From: an uncultured Chlorobiaceae bacterium | GTDB taxonomy: Bacteria > Bacteroidota > Chlorobiia > Chlorobiales > Chlorobiaceae | DNA length: 64,000 bases | Direction: 5' to 3' | NCBI GenBank assembly: GCA_903895195.1 | Contig: CAITSZ010000037.1 | Location: 41,380 to 105,379, forward strand | Part shown: positions 42,739 to 51,959 of the stretch, in pieces | Numbering within the stretch: the first letter of the stretch is position 1 | Layout: every line of letters begins with the position of its first letter | The notes under the pieces: model-generated | What the model was told of the DNA's origin: nothing | Databases searched by the model: none | The model's input: only the letters and a program-made list of their open reading frames with translations | Made by a program: the position numbers and the translations under genes

Positions 42739-43754
42739 TAATTCATCAATCTTTGAATTTCCAGCAGATTGAGGTCAATGCTGTGATTTAACTTCACTGC
42801 TTTATTAAAGGGAACCTGCACAATTTTTTCATTGCAGAGTCCTATCATGATGCTTTTCTGATCATCCAGCAACGCTTCAACAGCTGCAACGCCTATTCTT
42901 GTTGCATTAACGCGATCTTTTGCGGCAGGACTTCCCCCTCGTTGAATATGACCGAGAATGGAGACACGTACATCCAGGTCGGGGTGTTCTGTTCGCACTT
43001 TTTCTGCAATTTTCATGGCGCCGCCAGTTTCATCTCCTTCCGCGACTATAATAATACCGCTGGTTTCCTTGTTTTTGTATCCTTTACTCAGAAACTTTGC
43101 CAGCTCTTCATGCTGCTCTTTAGACTCAGGAATTAAAATGACCTCCGCGCCACAGGCGATGCCGCTATTCAATGCAAGCAATCCCGCTTCATGGCCCATT
43201 ACTTCCACAAAGAATATTCGTCCGTGTGAACGGGCAGTATCTCTGATTTTATCAACAGCTTCCACGACAGAGTTCAATGCTGTCTCATATCCAATGGTGT
43301 AATCCGTTCCATACATATCATTGTCAATAGTGGCAGGAATGCCGACAAACGGAATATTGAATTCCTGAGACATCACCAGAGCTCCGGTAAAAGAGCCATC
43401 CCCGCCAATAACAACAACTGCGTCAATCTCATTGTTTTTCAATTGCTGATACGCCAGTTCGCGACCCTCCGGAGTTCTGAATGCACTGCTTCGGGCAGTT
43501 TTAAGCATTGTTCCGCCCAGTTGAAGAATGCCGCTGACATCAGAAGCTTTCAGAGGAATAAAATCCCCTTCAATCATTCCCTGATATCCACGACGAATCC
43601 CGACAACTTTTAGCTTATTGGCAATGGCGGCACGCGTTACAGCACGAATAGCAGCATTCATTCCAGGGGCATCACCTCCGGACGTAAACACCGCTATTTT
43701 CTGCAATTTTCTTTTCTTCTCGCTCACATCGGGGAACATATCTTTAGTAGTCAT
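42735..43754 (-). CDS. pfkA: ATP-dependent 6-phosphofructokinase
   Basis: This 339-residue enzyme has the nucleotide loop FTSGGDAPGMNAAIRAV, the catalytic stretch GIPATIDNDMYGTDYTIGYETAL (with a D-N-D replacing the classical NDI pattern in part), and GHIQRGGSPAAKDR. It phosphorylates fructose 6-phosphate. In an autotroph it would serve breakdown of stored glycogen. It is a single gene. Confidence 0.93.
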   Translation of the reverse strand: MTTKDMFPDVSEKKRKLQKIAVFTSGGDAPGMNAAIRAVTRAAIANKLKVVGIRRGYQGMIEGDFIPLKASDVSGILQLGGTMLKTARSSAFRTPEGRELAYQQLKNNEIDAVVVIGGDGSFTGALVMSQEFNIPFVGIPATIDNDMYGTDYTIGYETALNSVVEAVDKIRDTARSHGRIFFVEVMGHEAGLLALNSGIACGAEVILIPESKEQHEELAKFLSKGYKNKETSGIIIVAEGDETGGAMKIAEKVRTEHPDLDVRVSILGHIQRGGSPAAKDRVNATRIGVAAVEALLDDQKSIMIGLCNEKIVQVPFNKAVKLNHSIDLNLLEIQRLMNY

Positions 43755-43968
43755 CGGTACTTTTATTTACTCAGCTAATAGAATCCAGCATAATTTCACT
43801 TGACAACATGCATTAATAAGAGCTAAGGATCAATGCTTATAACTCATTACGAGTGTCCACCAACCACAATTCTCATAATCTTAATAATTTAATACAACAA
43901 AGCGAACAATCTGCCATAGCTGTTTTTTACGCCAGTAGAGGGGATAAAATATCCCTACTTTGGAGCAG

Positions 43969-44172
43969 TCAATTGAATGCAGAGCCGGTTTTTAAACCTG
44001 CAGCTTTCATGATTTTAGCAACCGGGCAGAAGCCGGTAAACGCCGCCTGAAAAAGGTTCGCACCAACAAAGCCTGTGAACCAGAGCCAGTTCTGGTTATG
44101 ATAGATGGAGAGTAAAACGCTGGAAAGAATAAAAACTCCGGCAATTGCAAAGACAAGACGATCAATGTTCAT
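43969..44172 (-). CDS. DUF2892 small membrane protein
   Basis: This 67-residue protein has two hydrophobic segments ([20 protein letters not shown], then [20 protein letters not shown]), including the Cys-Pro turn FCPV of the YgaP-type membrane domain. It is the last gene of a minus-strand set with a methyltransferase, an SQR-like flavoprotein and OsmC, which together look like a sulfur or persulfide handling group. Confidence 0.82.
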   Translation of the reverse strand: MNIDRLVFAIAGVFILSSVLLSIYHNQNWLWFTGFVGANLFQAAFTGFCPVAKIMKAAGLKTGSAFN

Positions 44173-44183
44173 AATAAAAGGTA

Positions 44184-44849
44184 TTAAAAGGTTGATGATA
44201 TCGGTTTACGTGCGGTTACCTGAAATACAGGATAGGCTGCAGTTGCGCCTGAGCGGTTTGTTTTGTTAAAGGTGTAAATAGTCTCAAACGATAGTTGTTC
44301 AAGTCCTGCTGCCTTAAGCAGATCAGCAAGTGCCCCTCGGTCAAACCCGTGGTGAACCTTTTCAAGGGGATCGTCATGAAACAGGCCATCTTCCTTGTCA
44401 AGATCAGCCAGAGCGAGAGTTCCCCCGGGTGAAAGAAGCTTCGATACCCTGCTTATAAACCCTTCGGTATCATCGATATGATGAAGCGTCATGCTGCTGT
44501 ATATCAGCTCAAAGGTTTTATCAGCTGCAATGGTGTCCGATGGTGAAGAAAGATCGGTGCATATCGTCTCAATGCTTGTAAATCCGGATGTTTTGATTTT
44601 CTCCCGAAGCACAGAGAGCATCTCTCTGGAGGTATCTACAGCCAGAAGACTCTTTACAAGTGGTGCAATTTCCATTGTAACAAGCCCTGTGCCGCATCCG
44701 AATTCAAGAGCATGCGTTGTGCTTTTTGGCTTAGTAGCAGCAATGATTGCTTTTGCAACATCGAGAGCAACTGCTCTGCGTTGAGGATTTTCATCCCACA
44801 GGGCAGCTTCCCTGTTAAATTTATCCGGACTGTTCCATGTCTCACTCAT
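44184..44849 (-). CDS. class I SAM-dependent methyltransferase
   Basis: This 221-residue enzyme has the SAM-binding motif [17 protein letters not shown], motif [13 protein letters not shown] and a SMTLHHIDD region typical of UbiE/methyltransferase-11 types. The ATG at 44849 ([12 protein letters not shown]) gives the normal start; the longer ORF to 45002 adds an unlikely leader overlapping the SQR-like gene. The substrate is unknown. Confidence 0.88.
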   Translation of the reverse strand: MSETWNSPDKFNREAALWDENPQRRAVALDVAKAIIAATKPKSTTHALEFGCGTGLVTMEIAPLVKSLLAVDTSREMLSVLREKIKTSGFTSIETICTDLSSPSDTIAADKTFELIYSSMTLHHIDDTEGFISRVSKLLSPGGTLALADLDKEDGLFHDDPLEKVHHGFDRGALADLLKAAGLEQLSFETIYTFNKTNRSGATAAYPVFQVTARKPISSTF

Positions 44850-44877
44850 AGTGTAGGTCTGCCCCCCCGATTGGTTT

Positions 44878-46029
44878 TCATAGCCACAGTTTTGAAAGTT
44901 TATAATAGTGTCCCCAGCTTTTTTTAAGCCAGTGACCGACAAGCGGCATTGGGATAAACACCTCTCGGAGACTGTTTTTATAAACAAACCCCGCACCATC
45001 ACCCATATCCATCACACAGAGTACATTCAGATGATCCTGATAGCCTTTCATGATGCCCTGCCCCCCCAGATGCTCTATGGCAGCATTGCTGGCCGAATTG
45101 TTTGCCATTAGCTCTGCAATATGCCCCTGCTTGGCTTTCCATTCAGGACCTTCAAGAGCTGCGGCATCCCCGACAGCATACCATCCTGACAATCCTTCTA
45201 TCCGGCAGAAATTATCGATACGAATAAAACCGGCCTCGTTTTGAGGGAGGTTAGATTTCCTGATTAACTCATGCCCTTCTCCAGCAGGAATAAACATGCA
45301 GAGGTCACTCTGAAGCTTGCCCTCATCTTCAAAAACAATTCCATCCGCTTCAAATCGCTTTATTTTTTTGCCGTAACGCGTCGTAAGGTTTTTTGCTTTA
45401 AACATGGCAGCCATCGCCGCAAGCGCTTTTTTACCCATCCGGGCACCAGGTTCGGCCATGGGTGCAAAAAATGTCATCTCATAGTTATCCCGAATACCAA
45501 GTTTCTTGAGATGATGATGCAGGTTGAAAAAGAGCTCAAAAGCCGGTCCGCCCCTTACGCCGCTGGTGTCTTTAGGATTACCTCCAAATCCGAAAGCTAT
45601 CTTGCCGCTTCCTCGTTTAACAAGCTCTTCAATCTTTTCCTTAAGAACAAGCGACTCTTCAGGTTTGCCGCAAATGGAAGAGGTATGCTCAATACCTTCA
45701 TGCTTCACCTTTGAAGCTCCAAGCGCGACAACAACAAGAGCGGGGGAGTTACGAACGCCACCGCGCTCAAAAGTGATGGTTTTATGCATACCATCAAGAG
45801 CAATAACCTTGTCTATTGTGAGTGCAAAACCATGCTTCTCGGCCACTTTCGAAAGGGGAATTGAAACATCCTTGAACTGAGCTTTTCCAACGGGTATCCA
45901 GATTGCCAGGGGATAGATAAAAAGATAGTCCCGTTCAGAGACAAGCTCAACCTCAAACCCTTTTTTACGAAAAGCAATAGCCGAAGCTGCACCGCCAATA
46001 CCTCCACCAAGAATCAATACTTTTTTCAT
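44878..46029 (-). CDS. SQR-family FAD-dependent oxidoreductase
   Basis: This 383-residue protein has an N-terminal Rossmann motif ILGGGIGGAASAIAF, a central GGNPKDTSGVRGGPAFEL region and the C-terminal GWYAVGDAAALEG FAD-binding segment of the sulfide:quinone oxidoreductase superfamily. Cysteines occur at SSICGK, DLCMF, NFCRI and VLCVM, but I cannot map them with certainty on the three catalytic cysteines. It may oxidise sulfide or a persulfide, or serve another reductase role. It lies 15 bp after OsmC. Confidence 0.78.
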   Translation of the reverse strand: MKKVLILGGGIGGAASAIAFRKKGFEVELVSERDYLFIYPLAIWIPVGKAQFKDVSIPLSKVAEKHGFALTIDKVIALDGMHKTITFERGGVRNSPALVVVALGASKVKHEGIEHTSSICGKPEESLVLKEKIEELVKRGSGKIAFGFGGNPKDTSGVRGGPAFELFFNLHHHLKKLGIRDNYEMTFFAPMAEPGARMGKKALAAMAAMFKAKNLTTRYGKKIKRFEADGIVFEDEGKLQSDLCMFIPAGEGHELIRKSNLPQNEAGFIRIDNFCRIEGLSGWYAVGDAAALEGPEWKAKQGHIAELMANNSASNAAIEHLGGQGIMKGYQDHLNVLCVMDMGDGAGFVYKNSLREVFIPMPLVGHWLKKSWGHYYKLSKLWL

Positions 46030-46044
46030 TGATAAAGATGCTCT

Positions 46045-46446
46045 TTACCGGGTTACAGTTGTTACCACAAATTCCGGTGGCGTCTGGATATGCTTCTTTA
46101 CCGCACAGAGATTAGCGGCGCTGATAACGGCATCCTTGTATTTCTCAGGGAAATCTTTTGGCAGCTCAATGGCTATCTCAATTTTCGCGATGCCTCGACC
46201 GGACTCATTGGCCGTATGAGACTGCACAATACGGATCTCATCCGTCGGTATGCCTCTCTGCTGGCAGAAGGATAAAACGAATATTCCCGCACAAGTGCCG
46301 ATTGAGGCAAGAAAGAGGGAAAAAGGCTCAGGGGCAGAACCCTCTCCGCCGGCATATTTCGCCTGGTCAGTATGAAAAGTAAAGCCATTATACTCGGCAT
46401 TCACCTTCTTGCCGCCACCGAACGTTACGATCATTTCGCTTTTCAT
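46045..46446 (-). CDS. OsmC-family protein
   Basis: This 133-residue protein has the EPFSLFLASIGTCAGIFVLSFCQQR core with the two conserved cysteines, and ends in a conserved hydrophobic strand. OsmC/YhfA proteins are thiol peroxidases or bind related compounds. It is the first gene of the operon with the SQR-like flavoprotein. Divergent to the cytochrome lipoprotein at 46682, with an inverted repeat between them. Confidence 0.88.
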   Translation of the reverse strand: MKSEMIVTFGGGKKVNAEYNGFTFHTDQAKYAGGEGSAPEPFSLFLASIGTCAGIFVLSFCQQRGIPTDEIRIVQSHTANESGRGIAKIEIAIELPKDFPEKYKDAVISAANLCAVKKHIQTPPEFVVTTVTR

Positions 46447-46602
46447 AATAGGACAAGAGTTAAAGTGTTTGCAGAAAAAAACCCGATCAATTATAGGCGT
46501 ATGCTCATAATAAATCTCCAGACCCGGTCTGGCCTATAAAAAATTGTGCAAGAGAATGAGATTGCAACAAAAATCAGTTGTTTTATTTCTGTTGTTTCTT
46601 CA

Positions 46603-46633
46603 TTTTATACCCATACACGGTATAGGTATAAAA
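46603..46633. promoter_or_regulatory. ATACC/GGTAT inverted repeat between osmC and a cytochrome gene
   Basis: TTTTATACC (46603-46611) and GGTATAAAA (46625-46633) form a 9-bp inverted repeat with a 13-bp spacer that contains a further GGTATA. The half-sites resemble the sulfur-regulon palindrome, but the spacing differs, so a shared regulator is doubtful. It is 49 bp ahead of the cytochrome ATG. Confidence 0.45.
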
Positions 46634-46681
46634 TCATTATATAAATCGTCTGCTTAATCTCCAAGCCATAGAGGTCTGATT

Positions 46682-47059
46682 ATGAACCCGTTCCTGTTTT
46701 TTTTGATTGTTTGTCTTGCTTTTCTCGGAGCGTGCAGCCCTGAGAAGGCATCCATCAACAAAGAAGTAACTACCATTAAAGAAGTAGCGTTGAATGAACA
46801 AAAAATTGCAATGGGTAAGAAGGTTTATGAGGCTAACTGCGCAGGTTGCCATGAAGCCGGTGTGGCAGGAGCGCCTAAACCTGGTGATAAAGCAGCATGG
46901 AGCGAAAGAATTGCTCAGGGGGGGATGGATATGATCGTAAAGAAATCTATAGAGGGATATGATGGGAAAGCCGGAATGATGCCTCCAAAAGGTGGCAATG
47001 CAACTCTTGAAGATGAAGAGGTAAAGAGTGCGGTTACGTACATGACACGAAAACTCTAA
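46682..47059 (+). CDS. mono-haem cytochrome c lipoprotein
   Basis: This 125-residue protein has a lipobox LGAC with Cys18 as the lipidated residue and a haem motif NCAGCHEAG (Cys53, Cys56, His57). A probable Met ligand lies in the MMPPKGG loop near the C-terminus, as in small c5/c555-type cytochromes. AGAGG precedes the ATG. It is a paralogue of the two cytochromes after cyc2 (57.4-58.3 kb). The rhodanese gene 74 bp downstream may share its transcript. Confidence 0.9.
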   Translation: MNPFLFFLIVCLAFLGACSPEKASINKEVTTIKEVALNEQKIAMGKKVYEANCAGCHEAGVAGAPKPGDKAAWSERIAQGGMDMIVKKSIEGYDGKAGMMPPKGGNATLEDEEVKSAVTYMTRKL

Positions 47060-47133
47060 CTGATCCCGAATCGCTGATGATTGCCTGACCATGATGAACT
47101 GAACGATCTAATAAGCAAATATTAAAAGTTACT

Positions 47134-47511
47134 ATGAGCACTGTCCAGGAAATCAGCCCCACGAAAGCCCTTGCCATGATTAAAAAAGGTGCACTGCTTG
47201 TCGATGTCCGTCAACCGAGAGAAGTTGCAAGAAAAGCATTCGATGTTTCCGAAATCCTGCTGATTCCTGTAGGCGAATTAAAAAAGCGGTTTCAGGAAAT
47301 ACCTGTTGACCGTAAGGTGATTATAGCCTGTCACGTCGGCAATCGCGGCATGATGGCTACCCGTTTTCTTATGAATCAGGGATACACCAAAGCTGTCAAT
47401 ATGCAGCAGGGGATTGTCCGCTGGGAAAAAGAAGGGCTACCCGTCAAAAGTGAACCGAAACAAAACAACGGATCATGGCTGATGCAGATGTTCAAAAAAA
47501 TCGCCAGCTAA
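47134..47511 (+). CDS. rhodanese-like sulfurtransferase
   Basis: This 125-residue single rhodanese domain has VDVRQPREVARKAF and the active-site loop ACHVGNRGMM with the catalytic cysteine. It would move sulfane sulfur between thiols. No signal peptide is seen, so it is cytoplasmic. It follows the cytochrome lipoprotein in the same direction and fits the sulfur-handling genes nearby. Confidence 0.9.
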   Translation: MSTVQEISPTKALAMIKKGALLVDVRQPREVARKAFDVSEILLIPVGELKKRFQEIPVDRKVIIACHVGNRGMMATRFLMNQGYTKAVNMQQGIVRWEKEGLPVKSEPKQNNGSWLMQMFKKIAS

Positions 47512-47638
47512 GCCAATCGTGTTCTCCCGATCGTGCCCCATTTGCCCCATTTGCCTCAATGATCTGAATAATTCCGGATCTTGCCTTTATAATACGTCAA
47601 TATATCGGCAAGTACTGGAAGAATAAAACCGATAGAAA

Positions 47639-48082
47639 TCAATCATAAAGTGATATCCATGGATCAAGGAGTGCTACACCGCTCTCTTTCATATCATCTG
47701 TAATACGAGTGACGACGGTTAATCCTTTTGTTATTGCTGTTGCAGCAATAAGAGCATCAATAACCGGCAGTGACCGCCCTTTCATTTCAGCTTCACCAAG
47801 AATTCTGCCCCAGGTATGTGCAACATCAAGAGAAACATCCAGGATACGATCACTAAATCGATCGGTCAACTCGCTGTAAAGCCATGCTTGCAACTTTACT
47901 TTTTTCTTCCCTTCCGGTAGCTTCGAAATACCTTTTTCTATTTCTCCAAAAGTGACAACACTTATAAAAAAAGTCTCTTCATCATGATCGTCGATCCAGT
48001 GTATTACCTCCGATGAAGGTGAAGGCTTAATCAGCTCTGAAATAACACAGGTATCCAGAAGAAACCCAAGCGTAAGCGTCAC
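47639..48082 (-). CDS. VapC-type PIN toxin
   Basis: This 147-residue PIN nuclease has FLLDTCVISELIKP (first Asp), a central SVVTFGEIEKGI (Glu), and LPVIDALIAATAI (Asp pair) intact. It should cleave RNA when not held by the antitoxin. It overlaps the Phd-type antitoxin by 4 nt. Confidence 0.9.
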   Translation of the reverse strand: MTLTLGFLLDTCVISELIKPSPSSEVIHWIDDHDEETFFISVVTFGEIEKGISKLPEGKKKVKLQAWLYSELTDRFSDRILDVSLDVAHTWGRILGEAEMKGRSLPVIDALIAATAITKGLTVVTRITDDMKESGVALLDPWISLYD

Positions 48083-48339
48083 AGTTGCACCTCTTCTCTG
48101 CCCTCTTCTTTCACTCGCACAAAGTCTATTTCAATATCCCTCAGAGGCGAACGTTCAAAAAATTTTGAAAGTGATTCTTTTGGACTTTTTTTAGCCGTTG
48201 CTTTTAAAAAAGCAGCATAGGAAACCACAACTGCAGCAGGCTTGCCGTGCAGCGTAATGTTTTGAGGGCCATCACTGATAGCGTTCCTGACGACTTCGCT
48301 CAAATGATTTTTTGCCTCTTGAAGTTGCCATGTTTTCAT
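48079..48339 (-). CDS. Phd/YefM-type antitoxin
   Basis: This 86-residue protein starts MKTWQLQEAKNHLSEVVRNAI and has ITLHGKPAAVVVSYAAF, the Phd fold, then a basic/acidic tail. It is paired with VapC, antitoxin first, with ATGA overlap. It should repress its operon and bind the toxin. Confidence 0.9.
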   Translation of the reverse strand: MKTWQLQEAKNHLSEVVRNAISDGPQNITLHGKPAAVVVSYAAFLKATAKKSPKESLSKFFERSPLRDIEIDFVRVKEEGREEVQL

Positions 48340-48555
48340 TTCTCATTCTCCTTGACGTAGCTTTTTTCTGTTCTGGCTATTCTAGACAGAATATAGTGAA
48401 TTTTCAGAAAAAAGCTCTTCATCATGCCGCTCTTACGGACATACAATGCAGTCCCCGACCTTGTCTAATCTGACTATTACTCCGGAATAAATAGAGGGGC
48501 CAAGGCAAAGAAATATGTGCAGTAGTCGTTATCTTTGCGTTGTTCAATCTTTTTT

Positions 48556-49698
48556 TTAGTCGTGCCCCTCTCTTTCCCTACCCTCCTTGCTTCCATCGCG
48601 ATGGCATTTCATGCAGTTCTGATAATTGAATATTCCTTCTTTTTCGTGCTTCCGGATAATACGCGCGGCTGAATGCTCATGACAGTTGTAGCAGGTATAT
48701 TTTTTATAATTACCGGGCTCAGTATGGCAGGTAACGCAGCTGGCTCTGTGATCACCGTCAAGCCTGAAATACCTGTTATGATCAAAGGTTGCCGGTTTCC
48801 AGGCAGTAGTTTTATGGCAAACTGCACAGTTTGCCTGCGAAATACGGTGCAGGGTATCCTTTGGCAGGTCACCTTTGTGGCAGCTGATGCACTGCTTGGC
48901 GGATGATGCAGTCAGTTTGCTGTGATTGAAAGTTGCCGGTTTCCATTTTTTTGATCCATGGCATTCAGCACAACTTGCCGTTATGTTCAGGTGCAGTTTA
49001 TCCTTTGGCAGGTCACCTTTGTGGCAGCTGATGCACTGCTTGGCGGATGATGCGCTAAGCTTGCTGTGGTTGAAGGTCGCCGGTTTCCATTTTTTTGATC
49101 CATGGCATTCAGCACAACTCGCAGTTATGTTCAGATGCAGTTTATCCTTTGGCAGGTCAGCTTTGTGGCAGCTGATGCACTGCTTGGCGGATGATGCGCT
49201 AAGCTTGCTGTGGTTGAATGTTGCCGGTTTCCATTTTTTTGATCCATGGCATTCAGCACAACTGCCCTTTGCAAAACGATGCATGGCATCTTGCGGCTTT
49301 TGAGTCGAATGGCAGGCTATGCACTCTTTTTGCTGTAGAAGCGGCAGAGCTTCATGTTTAAAATGTTTGGATGTTTTTTTCGAATCACTGCCTTTATGAT
49401 CAGTGTGGCACTCGATGCAGGAGTTGGAGCTGACTCCACGGTGAAACAGGACTTTGGTGGTATTTATTGGGAGCAAGCCCCCTGCAACATTCCTGACGCT
49501 GATATCACTCTGTTTATGACAGCTGATACATTGAACTGAAGTTACCCCGGCGAAGGGCTTGTGGCAGCTGAGGCACTCTTTTCTTAACGACTGATGACCG
49601 CTTATCAGCGGACCGGGGTTAAGCAGCACCTCGGGAAACGTTGCAGCCAAGCCAGCAAGAATAATGGCCGACACAATAAAAGCCCAGAGTAGTTTCAA
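48556..49698 (-). CDS. 14-haem periplasmic cytochrome c with internal repeats
   Basis: This 380-residue protein has an N-terminal hydrophobic segment (uncleaved anchor or signal) and 14 CxxCH motifs, counted by eye. The middle consists of three near-identical 48-residue units, each with CAECH and CISCH motifs, the KKWKPATFNHSKL linker and PKDKLHLN. The ends diverge (CVTCH, CYNCH, CMKCH). Multi-haem proteins of this type relay electrons across the periplasm. With Cyc2 in the same region, a role in Fe(II) oxidation is plausible, though unproven. It is relatively isolated, 64 bp after a TPR lipoprotein gene. Confidence 0.9.
   Translation of the reverse strand: MKLLWAFIVSAIILAGLAATFPEVLLNPGPLISGHQSLRKECLSCHKPFAGVTSVQCISCHKQSDISVRNVAGGLLPINTTKVLFHRGVSSNSCIECHTDHKGSDSKKTSKHFKHEALPLLQQKECIACHSTQKPQDAMHRFAKGSCAECHGSKKWKPATFNHSKLSASSAKQCISCHKADLPKDKLHLNITASCAECHGSKKWKPATFNHSKLSASSAKQCISCHKGDLPKDKLHLNITASCAECHGSKKWKPATFNHSKLTASSAKQCISCHKGDLPKDTLHRISQANCAVCHKTTAWKPATFDHNRYFRLDGDHRASCVTCHTEPGNYKKYTCYNCHEHSAARIIRKHEKEGIFNYQNCMKCHRDGSKEGREREGHD
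48829..49260 (-). repeat. three tandem 144-bp repeats within the 14-haem cytochrome gene
   Basis: The same GATCCATGGCATTCAGCACA stretch recurs at 48953, 49097 and 49241, exactly 144 bp apart. Each unit codes 48 residues with two haem sites. DNA-level near identity points to recent tandem duplication or gene conversion. Confidence 0.9.
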
Positions 49699-49761
49699 TG
49701 GTTCACATTCTGATAAAGATGAGAGATACGCTTATTATGAGATTCTTGATAGGCATAGACC

Positions 49762-50169
49762 TTACTCTTTGCTCAGCGTTGCAAGAAGCATGAGCTTTCC
49801 TGCTGTGATAAAATCAACCGTCGCTCCCTGAATATCCCCGTTAGAAATTTTCACCCATGCTCGGCCCGAGTATGCCGGAGAATATTTTGGATCTATTTCC
49901 ATGGCTTTTGTGAAATCCGCAATGGCTCCATCGGTATCTTTCAAGGTGTATTTTATTGCACCTCGTCCGGCGTAACCCTTTGCCGATATCTTCTCTTCCT
50001 CTATCGCTTTTGAAAATTCCGACATAGATCCCTGAAGAACTCCGTTACCGACTTTTGTTCCTGCACTTAGCAGCGCATTTTTTGAAATTTCAGCGTTATC
50101 GCATCCCGAAGTCGTGGCAAGCGTGAAAGCGATAATTCCCAGAAAAAGAGATGGAAATTTGTTTTTCAT
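49762..50169 (-). CDS. TPR-containing lipoprotein
   Basis: This 135-residue protein has a lipobox TSGC, followed by two TPR-like motifs (SAKGYAGRGAIKYTLKDTDGA and SPAYSGRAWVKISNGDIQGA, in outline). It would be anchored to a membrane and act as a protein-binding module. It lies just upstream of the 14-haem cytochrome on the same strand, perhaps for assembly of a periplasmic complex. Confidence 0.75.
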   Translation of the reverse strand: MKNKFPSLFLGIIAFTLATTSGCDNAEISKNALLSAGTKVGNGVLQGSMSEFSKAIEEEKISAKGYAGRGAIKYTLKDTDGAIADFTKAMEIDPKYSPAYSGRAWVKISNGDIQGATVDFITAGKLMLLATLSKE

Positions 50170-50237
50170 GTTGTTCGTTAATTAAAAAAAATAGGTATCA
50201 ATTCTTAATCATCATAAACTTATTTACCAACGGTATA

Positions 50238-50549
50238 TCAGTCAAAGATTTCGCTAAGGAACCCTAAAGGTCCGCCTCTTCTTTTTCTTTTCCCTGTTTT
50301 GGGGTCGATTGTATAGTCATGATCATGTTCATCGCCGTGGTCGCTTTCCCTGTGATGAGAATTATCATTCTGGTATACCCGGCTGTGCTCTACTGATCGG
50401 TATTCAATGGCTGATCGATCAATAAGTTTATCAAGTTCACCTCTGTCAAGCCATATGCCCCCGCAGGTGGAGCAATAGTCAATTTCAATCCCCTGTCGTT
50501 CAGAGATTTTAAGATCGGTTTTACAAACGGGACATAGCATAGGAGTCAT
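50238..50549 (-). CDS. TFIIB-type zinc-ribbon protein
   Basis: This 103-residue protein has CPVCKTDLKISERQGIEIDYCSTCGGIWLDRGELDKL, i.e. two CxxC pairs of the zf-TFIIB family in the standard spacing, then a His/Asp-rich middle (HHRESDHGDEHDHD) and a basic end. The His-rich stretch could bind metal. Function of the family is unknown. It is a single gene. Confidence 0.85.
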   Translation of the reverse strand: MTPMLCPVCKTDLKISERQGIEIDYCSTCGGIWLDRGELDKLIDRSAIEYRSVEHSRVYQNDNSHHRESDHGDEHDHDYTIDPKTGKRKRRGGPLGFLSEIFD

Positions 50550-50820
50550 CCTTTAATTTTTATTATTCAGGCGCTTCTTCACGGCTCTATTCATTTATAT
50601 GACTAAATATATCTGCGCCTATCTTAAAGGAATAAAAGAGCCAGCTTAAAAATGGCTTAAAAAAACAGGTTATGCATAAAGCTTTTAGTAATTCTTTAAT
50701 TATACCTATTCGATTTAAATGAATTTTAAGTATTGCTTAAGACGGCTTTAATTTCCGTGTGTTATTTTATAAGCATTGAGAGAAATGACATAAAGAAATA
50801 TATCAAGTGGCGAAAACGTC

Positions 50821-51902
50821 ATGAATAGATTAAAAGAAAGCAGGGTTATTCTTCTTCTGGTTGTTCTGTTTATATCAGTGTTATTTATAGCCATGATCCG
50901 CTATTTTCTTTTGGCTATTTTTCTGGCAGCCATTTCTTCTGCGCTTGCGATGCCGATATTTCATCGATTTTCGTACTGGTTCAAAGGGAAAAAAAACCTC
51001 AACGCAGCACTGACCTTGCTCACCCTGATGTTCATGGTTTTCATCCCGTTTGCGCTTCTTATTGGTGTGGTAATGCAACAGGCAGTACAGATAAGCCGCA
51101 GCGCTGTCCCCTGGATCAGGCAGCAGATACTTGAACCGGCAGTTTTTACTCAGCATCTTCAATCCTTCCCGTTTTACAATGACCTGGAGGTTTACAGGGC
51201 GGATATCCTGCAAAAAGCAGGGGAAATTACAGGACAGGCAGGATCAATTCTTTTTAAATACGTTTCATCCTTTACACTCTCTGCAGCCCAGGACCTTGTT
51301 CTGCTTTTCATTTTTCTCTACGTCCTGTTCTTTTTTATCAGGGACGGCAAGGAGATTCTCGAAAAGATTCTCTCCTGTCTTCCCCTGTCGGAATCAGATT
51401 CGCATCGCCTGCTTGACATATTTATTTCAGTCACCAGAGCCACCATAAAGGGATGCTTGGCTTTGGGTTTGCTACAGGGAGCGCTTTCAGGGCTTGCATT
51501 TCATTTTGCAGGAATTGAAAACGCCTTTTTCTGGGGAGCAATCATGTCGGTGCTCCTCATGTTTCCTGTACTTGGCCCCCATTAACATGGATTTTCGTCT
51601 GGATTCCTTTCATCATCTATCTTGCTGCTTCGGGGCTCTATCTTCAGGCAGTAACTCTTTTTTTATTCCTCAGTATCATCGTTCATCCGATTGATAACAT
51701 ATTTCGCCCCATTCTGGTTGGGCGCGATACACAGATGCACGAACTTCTGATTTTTTTTGGAACGTTGGGTGGTATAGCTCTCTTTGGGGTTTTCGGGATA
51801 TTTATCGGTCCCATTATCTCGGCTCTGTTCATGACTGTGTGGGAAATTTATGAAGAGACTTTCAGAGAGCAATTACTTGAGATCAAAGGCGCGAAAGAGT
51901 GA
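50821..51902 (+). pseudogene. AI-2E (PerM/YdiK) family transporter, frameshifted
   Basis: The first frame gives 254 residues with about five membrane helices and ends VLGPH-stop at 51585. After the run of five C in GGCCCCC the reading continues in another frame as PLTWIFVWIPFIIYLAASG... to a TGA at 51900-51902, giving the family's usual C-terminus. Adding one C restores a protein of about 360 residues. Either a real frameshift or a homopolymer sequencing error is possible. The family exports quorum-signal or other small molecules, or ions. Confidence 0.82.
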
Positions 51903-51959
51903 ATATGCTGCAAAATATTGACCAGAGTACGTCGGGCAAACTCAATCTTGATTGATAAC

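Noticed and set aside
46603..46633. fourth copy of the sulfur operator
   Set aside because: ATACC and GGTAT halves occur, but spacing is 7 or 13 bp instead of 8, so it is kept as a separate inverted repeat.
47530..47560. TGCCCCATT repeated twice after the rhodanese gene
   Set aside because: Too short and different in unit length to be assigned to the heptamer repeat family.
48926..49303. repetitive 125-codon plus-strand ORF
   Set aside because: Its repeats are just the reverse reading of the 144-bp units of the 14-haem cytochrome gene.
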